Assembly (NCBI GenBank): GCA_030446545.1
Contig: JAUJNB010000010.1
Location: forward strand, 1 to 39,504
DNA from: Acidimicrobiales bacterium
Lineage (GTDB): Bacteria; Actinomycetota; Acidimicrobiia; Acidimicrobiales; CADCSY01
Direction: 5' to 3'
Length of the DNA: 39,504 nt
Positions 25,977-34,440 of the stretch are shown here, in pieces (positions within the stretch are counted from its first letter, which is position 1; the number at the start of each line of letters is the position of its first letter). Position numbers and translations under genes: made by a program. The notes beneath the pieces are model-generated. The model was not told the DNA's origin, made no database searches, and saw nothing but the letters and a program-made list of their open reading frames with translations.

Positions 25977-26351
25977 TTCCAGCACGCCGTCCGCGCGGTT
26001 TCGGCACAGGCGCGGCGCGACGTAACGTCGGGTCGGCCGCCGAGCAGCCTCGAGCGAAGTCGTACGCGGCAGCTGCTCCGCTGCGCCGGTTCCCGAGTGT
26101 GCATCAGATGACCTTCGCCCGGCCGAGGACCGGGCGTTCTGTGGGCCCGCTATGTGGACACCTCCACCGCGCGGCTCCTCAGCTGCATCGGGGCGCCAGG
26201 CTTGGCGAGTGGTTAGCGATCACCGGTCCCCGGTTGGCCCCTTGGATGGTTTGCACCCCTGGTGCACTGATCGAGCGCAGCCTGACCCTTTCGGGTCGAA
26301 GCGGCGCGCCGGTATTCTCGGGCCTCCCGAGTCCGAACGGGAGGCAAGACG
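25977..26351. other. intergenic interval, presumed promoter of nitronate monooxygenase gene
   Basis: No convincing gene is visible. A good ribosome-binding site GGGAGG lies about 7 bp before ATG 26352. The preceding sequence has no clear promoter match. Confidence 0.4.
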
Positions 26352-27317
26352 ATGCTCCTAACACCACTCTGTTCCCTGCTCGACATCAACGTCCCAATCG
26401 TCCAGGGCGCCTTGGGCGGGCCTTGGCCACCGTCGATCCCCCTGGCCGCGGCGGTGTCCGAGGCGGGCGCTCTCGGCAGCCTCCCCACTGCGCTTCGGTC
26501 CGCAGAGCAGGTAGGCGAGGACATCGCAGCCCTTCGTCGGCTCACCGATCGTCCCTTCGCCGTCAACCACACGATGAAACCGTTCGTCGAGGATGTCTTC
26601 GCTGAGATCGTTCGGGCCGCGCCCCCCGTCGTCTCCTTCGCCCTCGGCTTTTCCCCCGATCTCGTCAAGCGGGCACACGACGCCGGAAGCCTCTTCGTCC
26701 AGCAGGTCCACAGCGCCGCCCAAGCGGCAGAGGCAGCCGACGGTGGTGTCGATGTGATCATCGCTCAAGGCGGTGAGGCGGGCGGGTTCGGTGGCGCGCC
26801 CAGCACGATGGTGCTCGTCCCACAGGTGGTCGACGCCGTGGCGCCGTTACCCGTCGTAGCGGCGGGAGGGATCGCCGATGGTCGGGCGCTGGCCGCCGCA
26901 CTCGCGCTCGGAGCCCAGGGTGCGAACGTCGGGTCGCGCTTTATTGCCTCTGAAGAGGCCGAGCTCTCCAATGGCTACAAGGCCTGTGTCCTGGCCGCCC
27001 GGTCTGACGAGACGCTGCGTGCGGACTTCATCAACCACCTGGTTCCGCCATCGTCAGAAGGGGCCTACCCAGCAGCGCCGCGGGTTGTCCAAAACGCCTT
27101 CGAGGAGTGGCAGGGGCGCGATAACGAATTCCAAGCGATGCGGGACAAAATTGCAGATCGGATGCGGGCGGCGATGCGCGATGGCACCGTTCACGAGCTC
27201 ATGGTGATCACCGGTGAAGTGGCAGGGTCAATCGACGAGATCCTGCCGGCAGGGGACATAGTCCGCAGAATGGCCACCGAGGCCGAGGCGGTGCTTCGCG
27301 GGCTTGGCCGTACGTAG
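26352..27317 (+). CDS. nitronate monooxygenase / NPD-family flavoprotein
   Basis: A 321-residue FMN-dependent TIM-barrel enzyme that oxidises nitronates or related anions. It starts LLTPLCSLLDINVPIVQGAL, typical of the family, and has VNHT near residue 71. The FMN phosphate-binding motifs are IIAQGGEAGGFGG at about 136-148 and VVAAGGIADGRALAAALALG at about 168-187, then GANVGSRFIASEEA. Length is normal. It could detoxify propionate-3-nitronate or act in the nearby pathway, but NPD members are functionally diverse. Confidence 0.9.
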   Translation: MLLTPLCSLLDINVPIVQGALGGPWPPSIPLAAAVSEAGALGSLPTALRSAEQVGEDIAALRRLTDRPFAVNHTMKPFVEDVFAEIVRAAPPVVSFALGFSPDLVKRAHDAGSLFVQQVHSAAQAAEAADGGVDVIIAQGGEAGGFGGAPSTMVLVPQVVDAVAPLPVVAAGGIADGRALAAALALGAQGANVGSRFIASEEAELSNGYKACVLAARSDETLRADFINHLVPPSSEGAYPAAPRVVQNAFEEWQGRDNEFQAMRDKIADRMRAAMRDGTVHELMVITGEVAGSIDEILPAGDIVRRMATEAEAVLRGLGRT

Positions 27318-27326
27318 GATCAGACC

Positions 27327-27428
27327 GCGGCGCGACGCCTGGAGATTGATCCGCAGGTTTGGCGGGAGCGTCCGTGGCGCACCCGGTTCAAGGAGCGATC
27401 GACGGAGCTTGTTCGCCAGTCCTTGTGA
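27327..27428 (+). pseudogene. stray C-terminal tail of a phospholipase D-like protein
   Basis: Thirty-three in-frame codons read AARRLEIDPQVWRERPWRTR then FKERSTELVRQSL and a stop. This is nearly the same as the tail of the PLD gene on the opposite strand (INPQAWADRPWHTRLKERST then ELVRQSL). No upstream PLD sequence exists because the nitronate monooxygenase ends just before. It is an orphan tail left by duplication or recombination. Confidence 0.75.
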
Positions 27429-27799
27429 CCCAGCCACGGTTCATGCGCCACCATAACCTATGACCATTCCAAGGTCTACGATCGCTGAAGCCGTGGTCGG
27501 CCACCAGGCGCTGGTGGATGACCGTGCAGCGACGAGGCGACAGAAACGATTCTCACCTCCGGCGACCGGCTCGTGTTTACATGGATCGCCTCGTCGAGCG
27601 CCGAGGCGAGTCGATCACCGACGGTCTCGAGAGCGTCTTAGCAGCTTGGTGCCCCTCGGAGGAGCCGCGGCGGCATGCCGCGAGCTCCTCCACTTGCTGG
27701 ACGTAGCTGGCGGCCGCAGCGATGACGTCTGCGTCGTCATGCTCGATTCGTGTGGCCGTGAGCGACTCATCGCTGCGGGCCGTTCGAGTGGGGCTCGGG
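27429..27799. other. interval with possible decayed small gene
   Basis: Two minus-strand frames are coding-like: IEHDDADVIAAAASYVQQVE with ELAACRR (about 27680-27760) and DALETVGDRLASALDEAIHV (about 27580-27645). They could be one small frameshifted gene of unknown family. Evidence is weak and I assign no function. Confidence 0.25.
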
Positions 27800-29075
27800 T
27801 CACAAGGACTGGCGAACCAGCTCGGTCGATCGCTCCTTGAGCCGGGTGTGCCACGGACGGTCTGCCCAAGCCTGGGGGTTGATCTCCTGGGAAACGGCGA
27901 GGTCCTCGAGGAAGTGCTCCTCGAGCTCGGCAACTCGTACCGGGTCGATGATGGCGACGTTCAACTCGAGGTCGAGATCGAGCGAGCGATTGTCGAAGTT
28001 GCCCGACCCCAGATTGGCCCAGGTGTCATCGACCAGGATCACCTTGGCGTGCAGCATCGTCTGGTCGTACTCGAAGATGCGCACCCCGGCATCGAGGAGC
28101 TTGGTGTAGGAGCGGCGAGCGGCTTGTCGGGTCACCTCCTTGTCGACGTGCTGGCCGTTTGATCAGCAGGCGGACGTCGACGCCACGCTTCGCCGTGGCG
28201 CACAACACGTCCTCGAAGGCCCGGTCGGGAACGAAGTAGGCGGTGGTCAGCCACAGGCGCTGTCGCGCGCCGGCGATGGCCGCGTAGAAGATGAGCGTCG
28301 TGGCCGTGGCCCAGCCAGTGGGGGTGCTGCGACTGACCAGCACCTCGACCCCGTCGTCGAAGCCGCTCCCTTCGGGGATGTGCTCGACGGTGGGCACCTC
28401 CCCGGTGGCTTCGGTCCAGGTCTCGAGGAACGCCCCGTAGAGCTCGCGCAGCGCCGGGCCCTCGAGGCGCAGGTGGGTCTCCCGCCAGTGCTCTGGGTCC
28501 TCGGCGTCACCGGTCCACACGTCGGCGATCCCGACGCCACCAGCGAAGCCGACGGTGCCGTCAACGATGAGGACGCGTCGGTGCATGCGGTTGTTGAGCT
28601 TGTGCAGGGTGTGCCAGCGGGGCGGGCGGTAGGTGGCCACGTGCACGCCGGCCTCTCGCAGCCGATCCTGGTGCTCTCGGTCGAGCTTGGCCGAGCCGTA
28701 GCCGTCGAGGAGCAGGTTGACGGCCACGCCCGCTCCGGCCCGCTCGGCCAAGGCGGCGCTGAAGCGGTCGGCGGTGGGGCCCGGCCAGTAGATGTAGGAC
28801 GAGAAGTCAATCGTCCGCTTCGCCTGGGAGATGGCGTCGAACATGGCGTCGAGGGTGGCGCCATTGCTCATGACCGTCACCCGGTTGCCGGGGCGCTGCG
28901 TTGCCCCGGTCATGGCCTCGACGAGGTGGGTGAACTCTGGAGTGCCCGGCTGAGGCGAACCCAACAGCTCGAAGCGATCGCTGGTCGCCTGCTTGTACTT
29001 GGCCACGTTTCGCACCAGGAGAGCAGCGAGAGACAAACCGGTGCCGCCTGCGGCCAACCTGAGGCGAGACGTCAC
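27800..29075 (-). CDS. phospholipase D / cardiolipin synthase-like protein, one frameshift
   Basis: A protein of about 425 residues of the PLD superfamily with two HKD half-sites. An N-terminal segment (LAAGGTGLSLAALLVRNV) may anchor it to the membrane. Half-site 1 reads MHRRVLIVDGTVGFAGG, with H165 and D172 but Arg 167 where HKD has Lys. Half-site 2 reads LHAKVILVDDTWANLGSGNF and is canonical. The frames join near 28155, where LLIK is followed by GQHVDKEVTRQAARRSY if one extra A is removed. Substrates may be phosphatidylglycerol (cardiolipin formation) or other phosphodiesters. The start is GTG 29075. Confidence 0.82.
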
Positions 29076-29169
29076 CGCCGATCTCTACCGCCGGTCGCTG
29101 TTCCCGTCAAGTTGCCGCCTCGCAGTCCTCCGAAGCACCGCAACCACAGATGATGGCATCGTTGTAGTT

Positions 29170-30027
29170 TCAGACCGGTATTTCGGAGGCGCCATGAATG
29201 TGGAGTCCGGGTTCGACTCCCGGTCCCCAGCCGATGGCGCTCAGCCGCTCGCTCACGCCCCAACGACTCACCAGCAAGAACGCTTCCAACACGATGGGCA
29301 ACGACATCTTGGAGGAACCACGAGTGCGATCCACGAAGTGGATCGGCAGTTCGAGCACCGGGCCGAGGCGGGACATTCGGTAGGTCATCTCGATCTGAAA
29401 GCCGTAACCCTCAGCCCGGACGTCATCCAAGTCGATTTGCTCGAGGGCTGCGGCGTCATAGGCACGAAAGCCCGAGGTGGCGTCGGCCACGTCGAGGCGC
29501 AGGAGCCGGGCCGCGTAGCGGTTCCCGTAACGCGACAGCGAACGCCGGTAGAGGGACCAGTTCGGGATCCGACCTCCGGCGATGTAGCGGGAGCCGATCA
29601 CCAGTGCCGCCCCTTGGTCCAGCGCAGCGAGCAGCGCCGGTAATACTGCGGGGTCGTGGGAGAGGTCGCTGTCCATCTCGACCAGTACCTCGTAGCCCCG
29701 GGCCAGGCCCTCCCGGAACCCGACCCGGTAGGCGCTTCCCAGGCCCGACTTCTTCGGCCGCACCAACACGTCCACGCGCCCGAGTTCCTCAGCCATGGCC
29801 TTGGCCACCTCGGCGGTGCCGTCGGGACTCGAGTCATCGACCACCAGCACGTCGGCGGCCGGTACCGCCGCCCGCAGGCGACGAAGGACGTCGTCGAGGT
29901 TGTCGGCCTCCTGGTAGGTCGGCAGCACAACGAGGACGCGCTTCACGGCATCGGAGTCAGCGGTGACGAGGCGCGTGTTTTCAGCAAAGTCGTGGGATAA
30001 CTCGGTCAGTGGTGGCGAGGTCGGCAT
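29170..30027 (-). CDS. ppm1: polyprenol-phosphate mannose synthase (Ppm/Dpm, GT2)
   Basis: A 285-residue cytoplasmic GT2 enzyme that transfers mannose from GDP-mannose to polyprenyl phosphate, the donor for PMT-type glycosylation. It starts at ATG 30027. The core is VKRVLVVLPTYQEADNLDDV, VLVVDDSSPDGTAEVAKAMA, GLGSAYRVGFREGLARGYEV, the metal-binding EMDSDLSHDP, then GSRYIAGGRIPNWSLYRRSL and DATSGFRAYDAAALEQIDLD. It lacks the fused acyltransferase of mycobacterial Ppm1 N-termini. The last about 20 residues (GWGPGVEPGLHIHGA) read through a tRNA T-arm-like sequence, so the natural C-terminus may be altered. It belongs with the PMT gene 1.7 kb away. Confidence 0.92.
   Translation of the reverse strand: MPTSPPLTELSHDFAENTRLVTADSDAVKRVLVVLPTYQEADNLDDVLRRLRAAVPAADVLVVDDSSPDGTAEVAKAMAEELGRVDVLVRPKKSGLGSAYRVGFREGLARGYEVLVEMDSDLSHDPAVLPALLAALDQGAALVIGSRYIAGGRIPNWSLYRRSLSRYGNRYAARLLRLDVADATSGFRAYDAAALEQIDLDDVRAEGYGFQIEMTYRMSRLGPVLELPIHFVDRTRGSSKMSLPIVLEAFLLVSRWGVSERLSAIGWGPGVEPGLHIHGASEIPV
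29207..29231 (+). other. tRNA T-arm fragment
   Basis: CCGGG-TTCGACT-CCCGG forms a perfect T arm, followed by TCCCCAG, which could be an acceptor strand. No anticodon arm, D arm or complementary acceptor strand lies upstream, so this is only a fragment. It overlaps the 3' end of the ppm gene on the other strand. Confidence 0.5.
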
Positions 30028-30518
30028 CAACCTGCCCGAAGCAGGCGGTTCGTCGCCAGCGTCGACAAAGGAGCGGAGGCGTCGGTGGACCTGCTGGAGA
30101 AGACGGCCCCCTGGGGTCCCTCTGGGGTGGAGATGTAGGTCGTCTCGTTGCGTAGGGAGTTGACGACTTCGTCCGGAGTCGGCTCCTTGGGCTGTCACCT
30201 CGAACGGTAGGCTCCACGCCGGGCGACGGGCCCCTCCGGAAGGGCGGAGGACGCCCGGCCCGGCCCTCAGCCTCGAGAAGTCAGTCTTTCGGCGGGTGGT
30301 TGGCGTCATCCTGCTCCTCGCTCGTGGCCCATGGCACGCCCTCCCCCCTCGAGTGGCGCACTGCGCCTTCTGCCTATGAAACGCACGAGGAGCGGTTCCG
30401 TTACGGGGGATCGCTTCCGCTGCTCGCCGCCCGACTACAGCGCAGCGATGCGAGGGTGCCGCCGCTGTCCTCATTCGCGATACTCCATGAAGCACGTTCT
30501 GGCTATCTTCAGCGAACT
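30028..30518. other. divergent intergenic region between ppm and the GT87 gene
   Basis: No gene is seen. The region carries copy 1 of the duplicated upstream element (30210-30413). Within it is a nested hairpin: outer arms GCCGGGCG/CGCCCGGC at 30218-30225 and 30252-30259, and inner arms CCTCCG/CGGAGG at 30233-30238 and 30245-30250. Confidence 0.45.
30210..30413 (-). repeat. duplicated upstream element, copy 1 (before ppm)
   Basis: Related to 33535-33740. A 21-bp block at 30373-30393 is identical to 33701-33721, and similarity continues on both sides (TGGCCCAT, CCCTCCCCCC, GATCG). Compared on the minus strand, changes include compensating indels and a hairpin GGCGC-AGT-GCGCC here against GGTGC-GGT-GCGCT in copy 2, which keeps pairing through G-U. 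This fits a structured RNA or regulatory leader better than a protein. Confidence 0.6.
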
Positions 30519-31825
30519 GTGCCGCTTCCAAGTTCGCGGACCAACCGTGACGTAATAGACGAGCGCCCAGCGGAAGCAGTCCAACCGCATCCTCGCCGCC
30601 CGCTTGGCTGGGCCCCGTGGGCGGTCGTCGTACTGGCGCTCGTCCTCGGCTGGTGGTTGAAGGTGCGCTGTCTCGGCAACGGGGGCTGGGAGGACGGCGA
30701 GCAGTTCCATCGGTACTGCTACAGCGACCTGGTCGCCCTCTGGTTCGGGCGCGGCCTCGCCGACGGGCGCATCCCCTACATCGACCAGCCGCTCGAGTAC
30801 CCGCCCCTCATCGGCGCCCAGGTGTGGGTCACGGCGCTGGCGGCCCGGGCGTCGGGAGGCGGGGTCGTCACCTTCTACAACCTCAACGCCGGCCTCAACG
30901 CTGCCTTCGTGCTGGCGACCCTGGCCCTGCTGCGGCGCCTGCGGCTGACCACCAGCAGGCAGCTGTGGTGGGCGGGAGCGCCGCCCCTTGTCGTCTACGC
31001 CTTTTTGAACTGGGACCCGCTGCCCGTACTGCTCCTGGCGCTCGCCGTGGTCCTGCACGTGGGTGGCCGGGATACGGCAGCCGGCGTTGCCGCCGGCCTC
31101 GGCACCGCCGCCAAGCTGTTCCCGGCACTGCTCGTCCCTCTGGTCGTGACCGCCCGACTCCGCCAGCGCGATCGCCTCGCCGCTGCCCGCCACATCGCCG
31201 GTGCCGCCGCCGCCTGGGCGGCCGTGAACGTCCCCCTGGCCCTCGTCGCCCGAGGGGTGGAGCCACTTCTTTGCCGTGAGCCGCGACGCGGAGCCAGCGG
31301 CGCCACCATCTGGGCGCTGGCCGACGAGCTCGACCTCGTGCAGCTCGACCGAGCGGCGCTCACCCGCACCAGCGCTCTGGCCTTCGCCGCCGGTGCGCTG
31401 GCGATAGTGGCGATTGGCCTGCGCCGGCGCGCCCCGGCGGCGACCTGGTCTCTGGTTCTGCCCCTTCTCGCCTGGTTCTTGGTGACGAACAAGGTGTTCT
31501 CGCCGCAGTACGACCTGTGGCTGGTCCCCCTTCTCGCGGTGCTGCTTCCCGCGCTGGCCCCTTCGCCGCCTTCGTCGCCGCCGATGTGGCCGTGTTCGCC
31601 ACCGAGTTCGCCTACCTGGGGGAGCGGGCGGGGTTCGAACCCCACCTCGGCTACGGACCGCTCGGAGTGGCGGTCACGCTGCGTGCCGCCGTGTTGGTGT
31701 GGATCATCGTCGTGTCACTGCGGGGAGCCTCGCCAGGGCCACCGGCGCTGCCCCTTGGCCGCTCAGCGCCAGGAGTGAAGCCACATGCGGGCCTCCAGTA
31801 CGGACCTGGGCAGCTCCACGCCTGA
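30519..31825 (+). CDS. membrane glycosyltransferase, GT87-like mannosyltransferase, three frameshifts
   Basis: Polytopic GT-C-type glycosyltransferase that would use a polyprenyl-phosphate sugar on the outer face of the membrane. GTG 30519 is the best in-frame start. It shows a helix (WAVVVLALVLGWWLKVRC), a first-loop acidic segment (CYSDLVALWFGRGLADGRIP with YIDQPLEYPP), and many helices including TRLAKLFPALLVP-type AAKLFPALLVPLVV and AWFLVTNKVFSPQYDLWLVP, typical of DUF2029/GT87. Slips near 31256 and 31291 (GWSHFFAVSRDAEP expected) and near 31556 (APFAAFVAADVAVF expected) each correspond to lost C bases in C runs. The corrected 3' end overlaps the convergent PMT gene by 63 bp. Confidence 0.75.
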
Positions 31826-33132
31826 CCAGATCGGCAAGAAGTACACGACGGCCACCAGGGCCAGCCCCACCACCCCGGCCGGCACCCACCGCAGCCGACT
31901 CGACGCAGCCGCCCGGGCGCAGAGAAAGGCCACGCTCATGGCGATGAACGGCACGAGCGGCGTGGCGTAGAAGAAGTAGCCGTCCTTTCCCACCAGTAGC
32001 CACGGCAGGTATTGGCCGAGCAGGAAGGCCAGGATGACGACCGCCGGGCGACGGCGGTGGACCAGGGCCGACCAGGCGACCACCGGGTAGGCGAGAAGGC
32101 CCGTCCACCATACGACCGGGTTGCCGAGGCCCAGGATCTTGGCTCGGTTGCCGGTGCCGACCGCACACGGCTCACCCGACTTCACCTGCTCGTCGGTGCA
32201 GCGCTCGAAGTAGTACAGGACCGGGCGGGTCATCACCGGCCAGGTGGCGGGCGAGGAGCGATACGGGTGCGTCGTCGGCAATCGTCGGTGGTAGTCGACC
32301 AGTTCCAGCTGCTCCTCCCACCACACCCTGGCCCGCTCGGCCACCCCTACCTGGCAGTCCCCTCGCGGGCACCGGTCACGGCCAGCGTCGGAGGCGTGAT
32401 AGTTGTTGAACCAGCCGATGTAGCTGAGCACGTAGACGGTGATGGGCAGCGCCACCAGGCACAGTGCCGCCCCACCCACCCGACGGGCCATTTCCCAACC
32501 TCCTGCGCGCGATCGCGCCTGGCCTCCCACAGCTGCCACGTGAGGACCACGGCCAGAGCAGTGACCAAGGCCAAAGCCGCCGACCACTTGGTGGCCAGGC
32601 CCAAGCCGAAGGCGATGCCGGCGAGAGGCAGCGCAACTCCGGGCGCCCGCCGGTCATCGAGGGCCATCACGACGAGCCAGAAGCCGGTCACGACGAAGAG
32701 GCCCACGAAGACGTCGAGCATGGCGATCCTGCTCATGGTCAGGGCCAGTCCGTCCAAGGCAACGAGTAGCGAAGCCAGCGCCGCTGGCCACCAGCGGCGG
32801 AACAACCGCAAGGCGGCGAGGTAGGTGACGAGGACCGTCAACGTGCCCGCGGTGGCGCTCGCCACCCGCCAGCCCAGCGGCTCGAAGCCGACTACGGCGA
32901 TGCCGGCGGCGATGAGCCACTTCCCGAGCGGCGGGTGAGACGGGCGATCCTCCTCCACCCCCGTCTCCAGCATCGACCGGGCGTCGTTGGCGTAGTAGAG
33001 CTCGTCGAAGTAGAGGCGAGGTGGGGCGCCGAGGCTGGCGAAGCGCAGCGAGGCAGCGACGACGAGGAGGGCCACGGGCACGAGCAGCCCGAGGCGATTA
33101 CGAGTGGGACCGGCCTCAGGCGCGGCCGGCAC
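31763..33132 (-). CDS. pmt: protein O-mannosyltransferase (PMT, GT39), one frameshift
   Basis: Dolichyl/polyprenyl-phosphate-mannose--protein mannosyltransferase acting on secreted Ser/Thr residues. From 33132: TM1 (LGLLVPVALLVVAASLRFAS), then the catalytic Asp-Glu in PPRLYFDELYYANDARS, the SHPPLGKWLIAAG loop of family GT39, and multiple helices. After a slip near 32490 the C-terminal part includes YIGWFNNYHASDAG, WWEEQLELVDYHRRLPTTHP, YRSSPATWP and a final helix set ending MWLHSWR. The length of about 457 residues is slightly short of the roughly 500 typical of actinobacterial PMTs. It lies 20 bp downstream of the Thr-rich lipoprotein gene on the same strand, so the two are probably co-transcribed. 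Confidence 0.88.
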
Positions 33133-33152
33133 CGCCCTGGCCAGCGACCGAG

Positions 33153-33428
33153 CTATCGAGGCGTGAACTCGGTCTCGGTCTCGGTGACCGTGCCGGTCTC
33201 GGTGGCAACGTCGCGGGTCTCGGTCTCGGTCTCGGTTTCAGTGGGTTCCACGGTTTCGGTCTCGGTCTCGGTGTCTGGGCCAGGGGCGGCCTCGATCTCG
33301 AGCTCGGTGTTCAACTCGGTCTCCGTCACCTCCACCGTGCCTTCACCGTCGGGGTCGCAGGCGGTGGCGCCGAGGGAGAGCCCGGCGACGAGCAGGCCGG
33401 TGGCGACCTTCTTCCAGAGCGAGTCCAT
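33153..33428 (-). CDS. Thr-Glu-repeat lipoprotein, possible O-mannosylation substrate
   Basis: A 91-residue lipoprotein. The signal peptide MDSLWKKVATGLLVAGLSLG leads to lipobox ATAC with the lipidated Cys at 24. After the Cys the protein is almost wholly Thr, Glu, Val and Pro, with Thr-Glu dipeptide runs (TETETETVEPTETETETET, ETGTVTETETE). No globular domain is visible. Such extracellular Thr-rich stalks are typical PMT targets, and the PMT gene follows 20 bp downstream. The G/A-rich coding repeat shows on the plus strand as ggtctc-type hexamers. The substrate role is inference. Confidence 0.75.
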   Translation of the reverse strand: MDSLWKKVATGLLVAGLSLGATACDPDGEGTVEVTETELNTELEIEAAPGPDTETETETVEPTETETETETRDVATETGTVTETETEFTPR

Positions 33429-34440
33429 GTTGAAGTGAATCCTTTCGAAGAGGTGTAGTGCCTTTTGGCTTTGGTCAACGGCGGTGGCGGCGATGTGCTG
33501 TGCGTTCTGGAAGCCTCGCCGGCGAGGTCCTTGGCGGCGCTGGGCCAGGAGCGGGCGCCCCTCTCGGGCGGGCGGCGGTGCCGGCCCGGGTCCCTCGCCA
33601 GCAAAGGCTCAGTCCATCGGGGGACGGCTGGCCTCATTCTGGTCCTGCCTTCTGGCCCATCGCATACCCTCCCCCCGAGTGAGCGCACCGCACCTTCCGC
33701 CCTATGAAACGCACGAGGAGCCGTTCCATTACGCGGATCGGTGTTCCTCCGCCAGCCTGGGCCGCACGGACGGGTCGACAGCAGCCCCATGAGGTGGCTC
33801 CACGCAGGAGGCGCTCGTCCGCTTCCTCGAGGGCCGACGGTCGCTCGAGGGCGAGGCGCTGCTGGCCTACGCCGTCGTGTCGGCCCAGAACTTGTCGCCT
33901 CTGAGGGCCGCAGTGAGCCCGCCGTGAGCGCTAGAAGCCCGCTTGGCGGATCTCGCCGAGCTCCCAGAGTTCCGAGGACGCCGTGGACCAGACTGAGTTC
34001 ATTTGGCCAGCGTGCGGGCCTTCCACAGCACCTGGACCACTCACCGGGGACCCGTCACCATGGCCAATGCTCGAAAAGACTCCACCATCCGTTCCGTCGC
34101 CCAAGGCATCATCGAGGATCTCGACCTTCCTCCTCTAACCGACCCCCGTGGGCCACCACTGAAGTTCGGCGCGCAAGTGACAGTTAGAAGAACTCAGACT
34201 TCGGTCATCTTGCGCCTCTCGTTCAGCATGATCTCAAAAGGGATCTGCTCCTGGCTGCGCAGAGCCCCCATGAAGAGCAGCGCCGACAGCTGCGACGAAA
34301 CGCTGATCGTGGGCACCGGCTCGGTCTGGCCTCGGTGGCTGGGCGCTTCTTGGACCACCCGTTGGCACGCTGGTGCGCCTGACTGCGACGCACCGGGAGC
34401 CGCTGCGTTAACGGCTCCGCACTCCCTTGTCCGTCGAAAC
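33429..34440. other. about 1-kb region with repeat element and gene fragments
   Basis: Holds copy 2 of the duplicated upstream element (33535-33740). A plus-strand frame at 33810-33927 reads EALVRFLEGRRSLEGEALLA and YAVVSAQNL without a start codon. Near 34060 a plus-strand stretch reads MANARKDSTIRSVAQGIIED, and a minus-strand stretch around 34194-34300 reads LLFMGALRSQEQIPFEIMLN. These look coding but are incomplete and unrecognised. Confidence 0.35.
33535..33740 (-). repeat. duplicated upstream element, copy 2 (before lipoprotein-pmt)
   Basis: Partner of 30210-30413. It lies about 110-310 bp upstream of the lipoprotein start, against about 180-390 bp upstream of ppm for copy 1. A small hairpin CGCCC-CTCTC-GGGCG at 33556-33570 sits where copy 1 has its nested hairpin. 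The identical block is at 33701-33721. Confidence 0.6.

Noticed and set aside
30376..30555. Plus-strand small ORFs starting MKRTRS in both copies of the duplicated element (also at 33704)
   Set aside because: Only the first ten residues are alike and the rest diverges at once with frame changes. Similarity is explained by the duplicated noncoding element.
31630..31660. GGGTTCGAACCCC as a tRNA T arm
   Set aside because: It lies in the GT87 reading frame (GERAGFEPHLG) with no anticodon arm or acceptor. It is a chance palindrome.
33165..33290. ggtctc-type hexamer repeats as a CRISPR or noncoding tandem array
   Set aside because: The period follows Thr-Glu codons of the lipoprotein, and there are no spacers of constant length.
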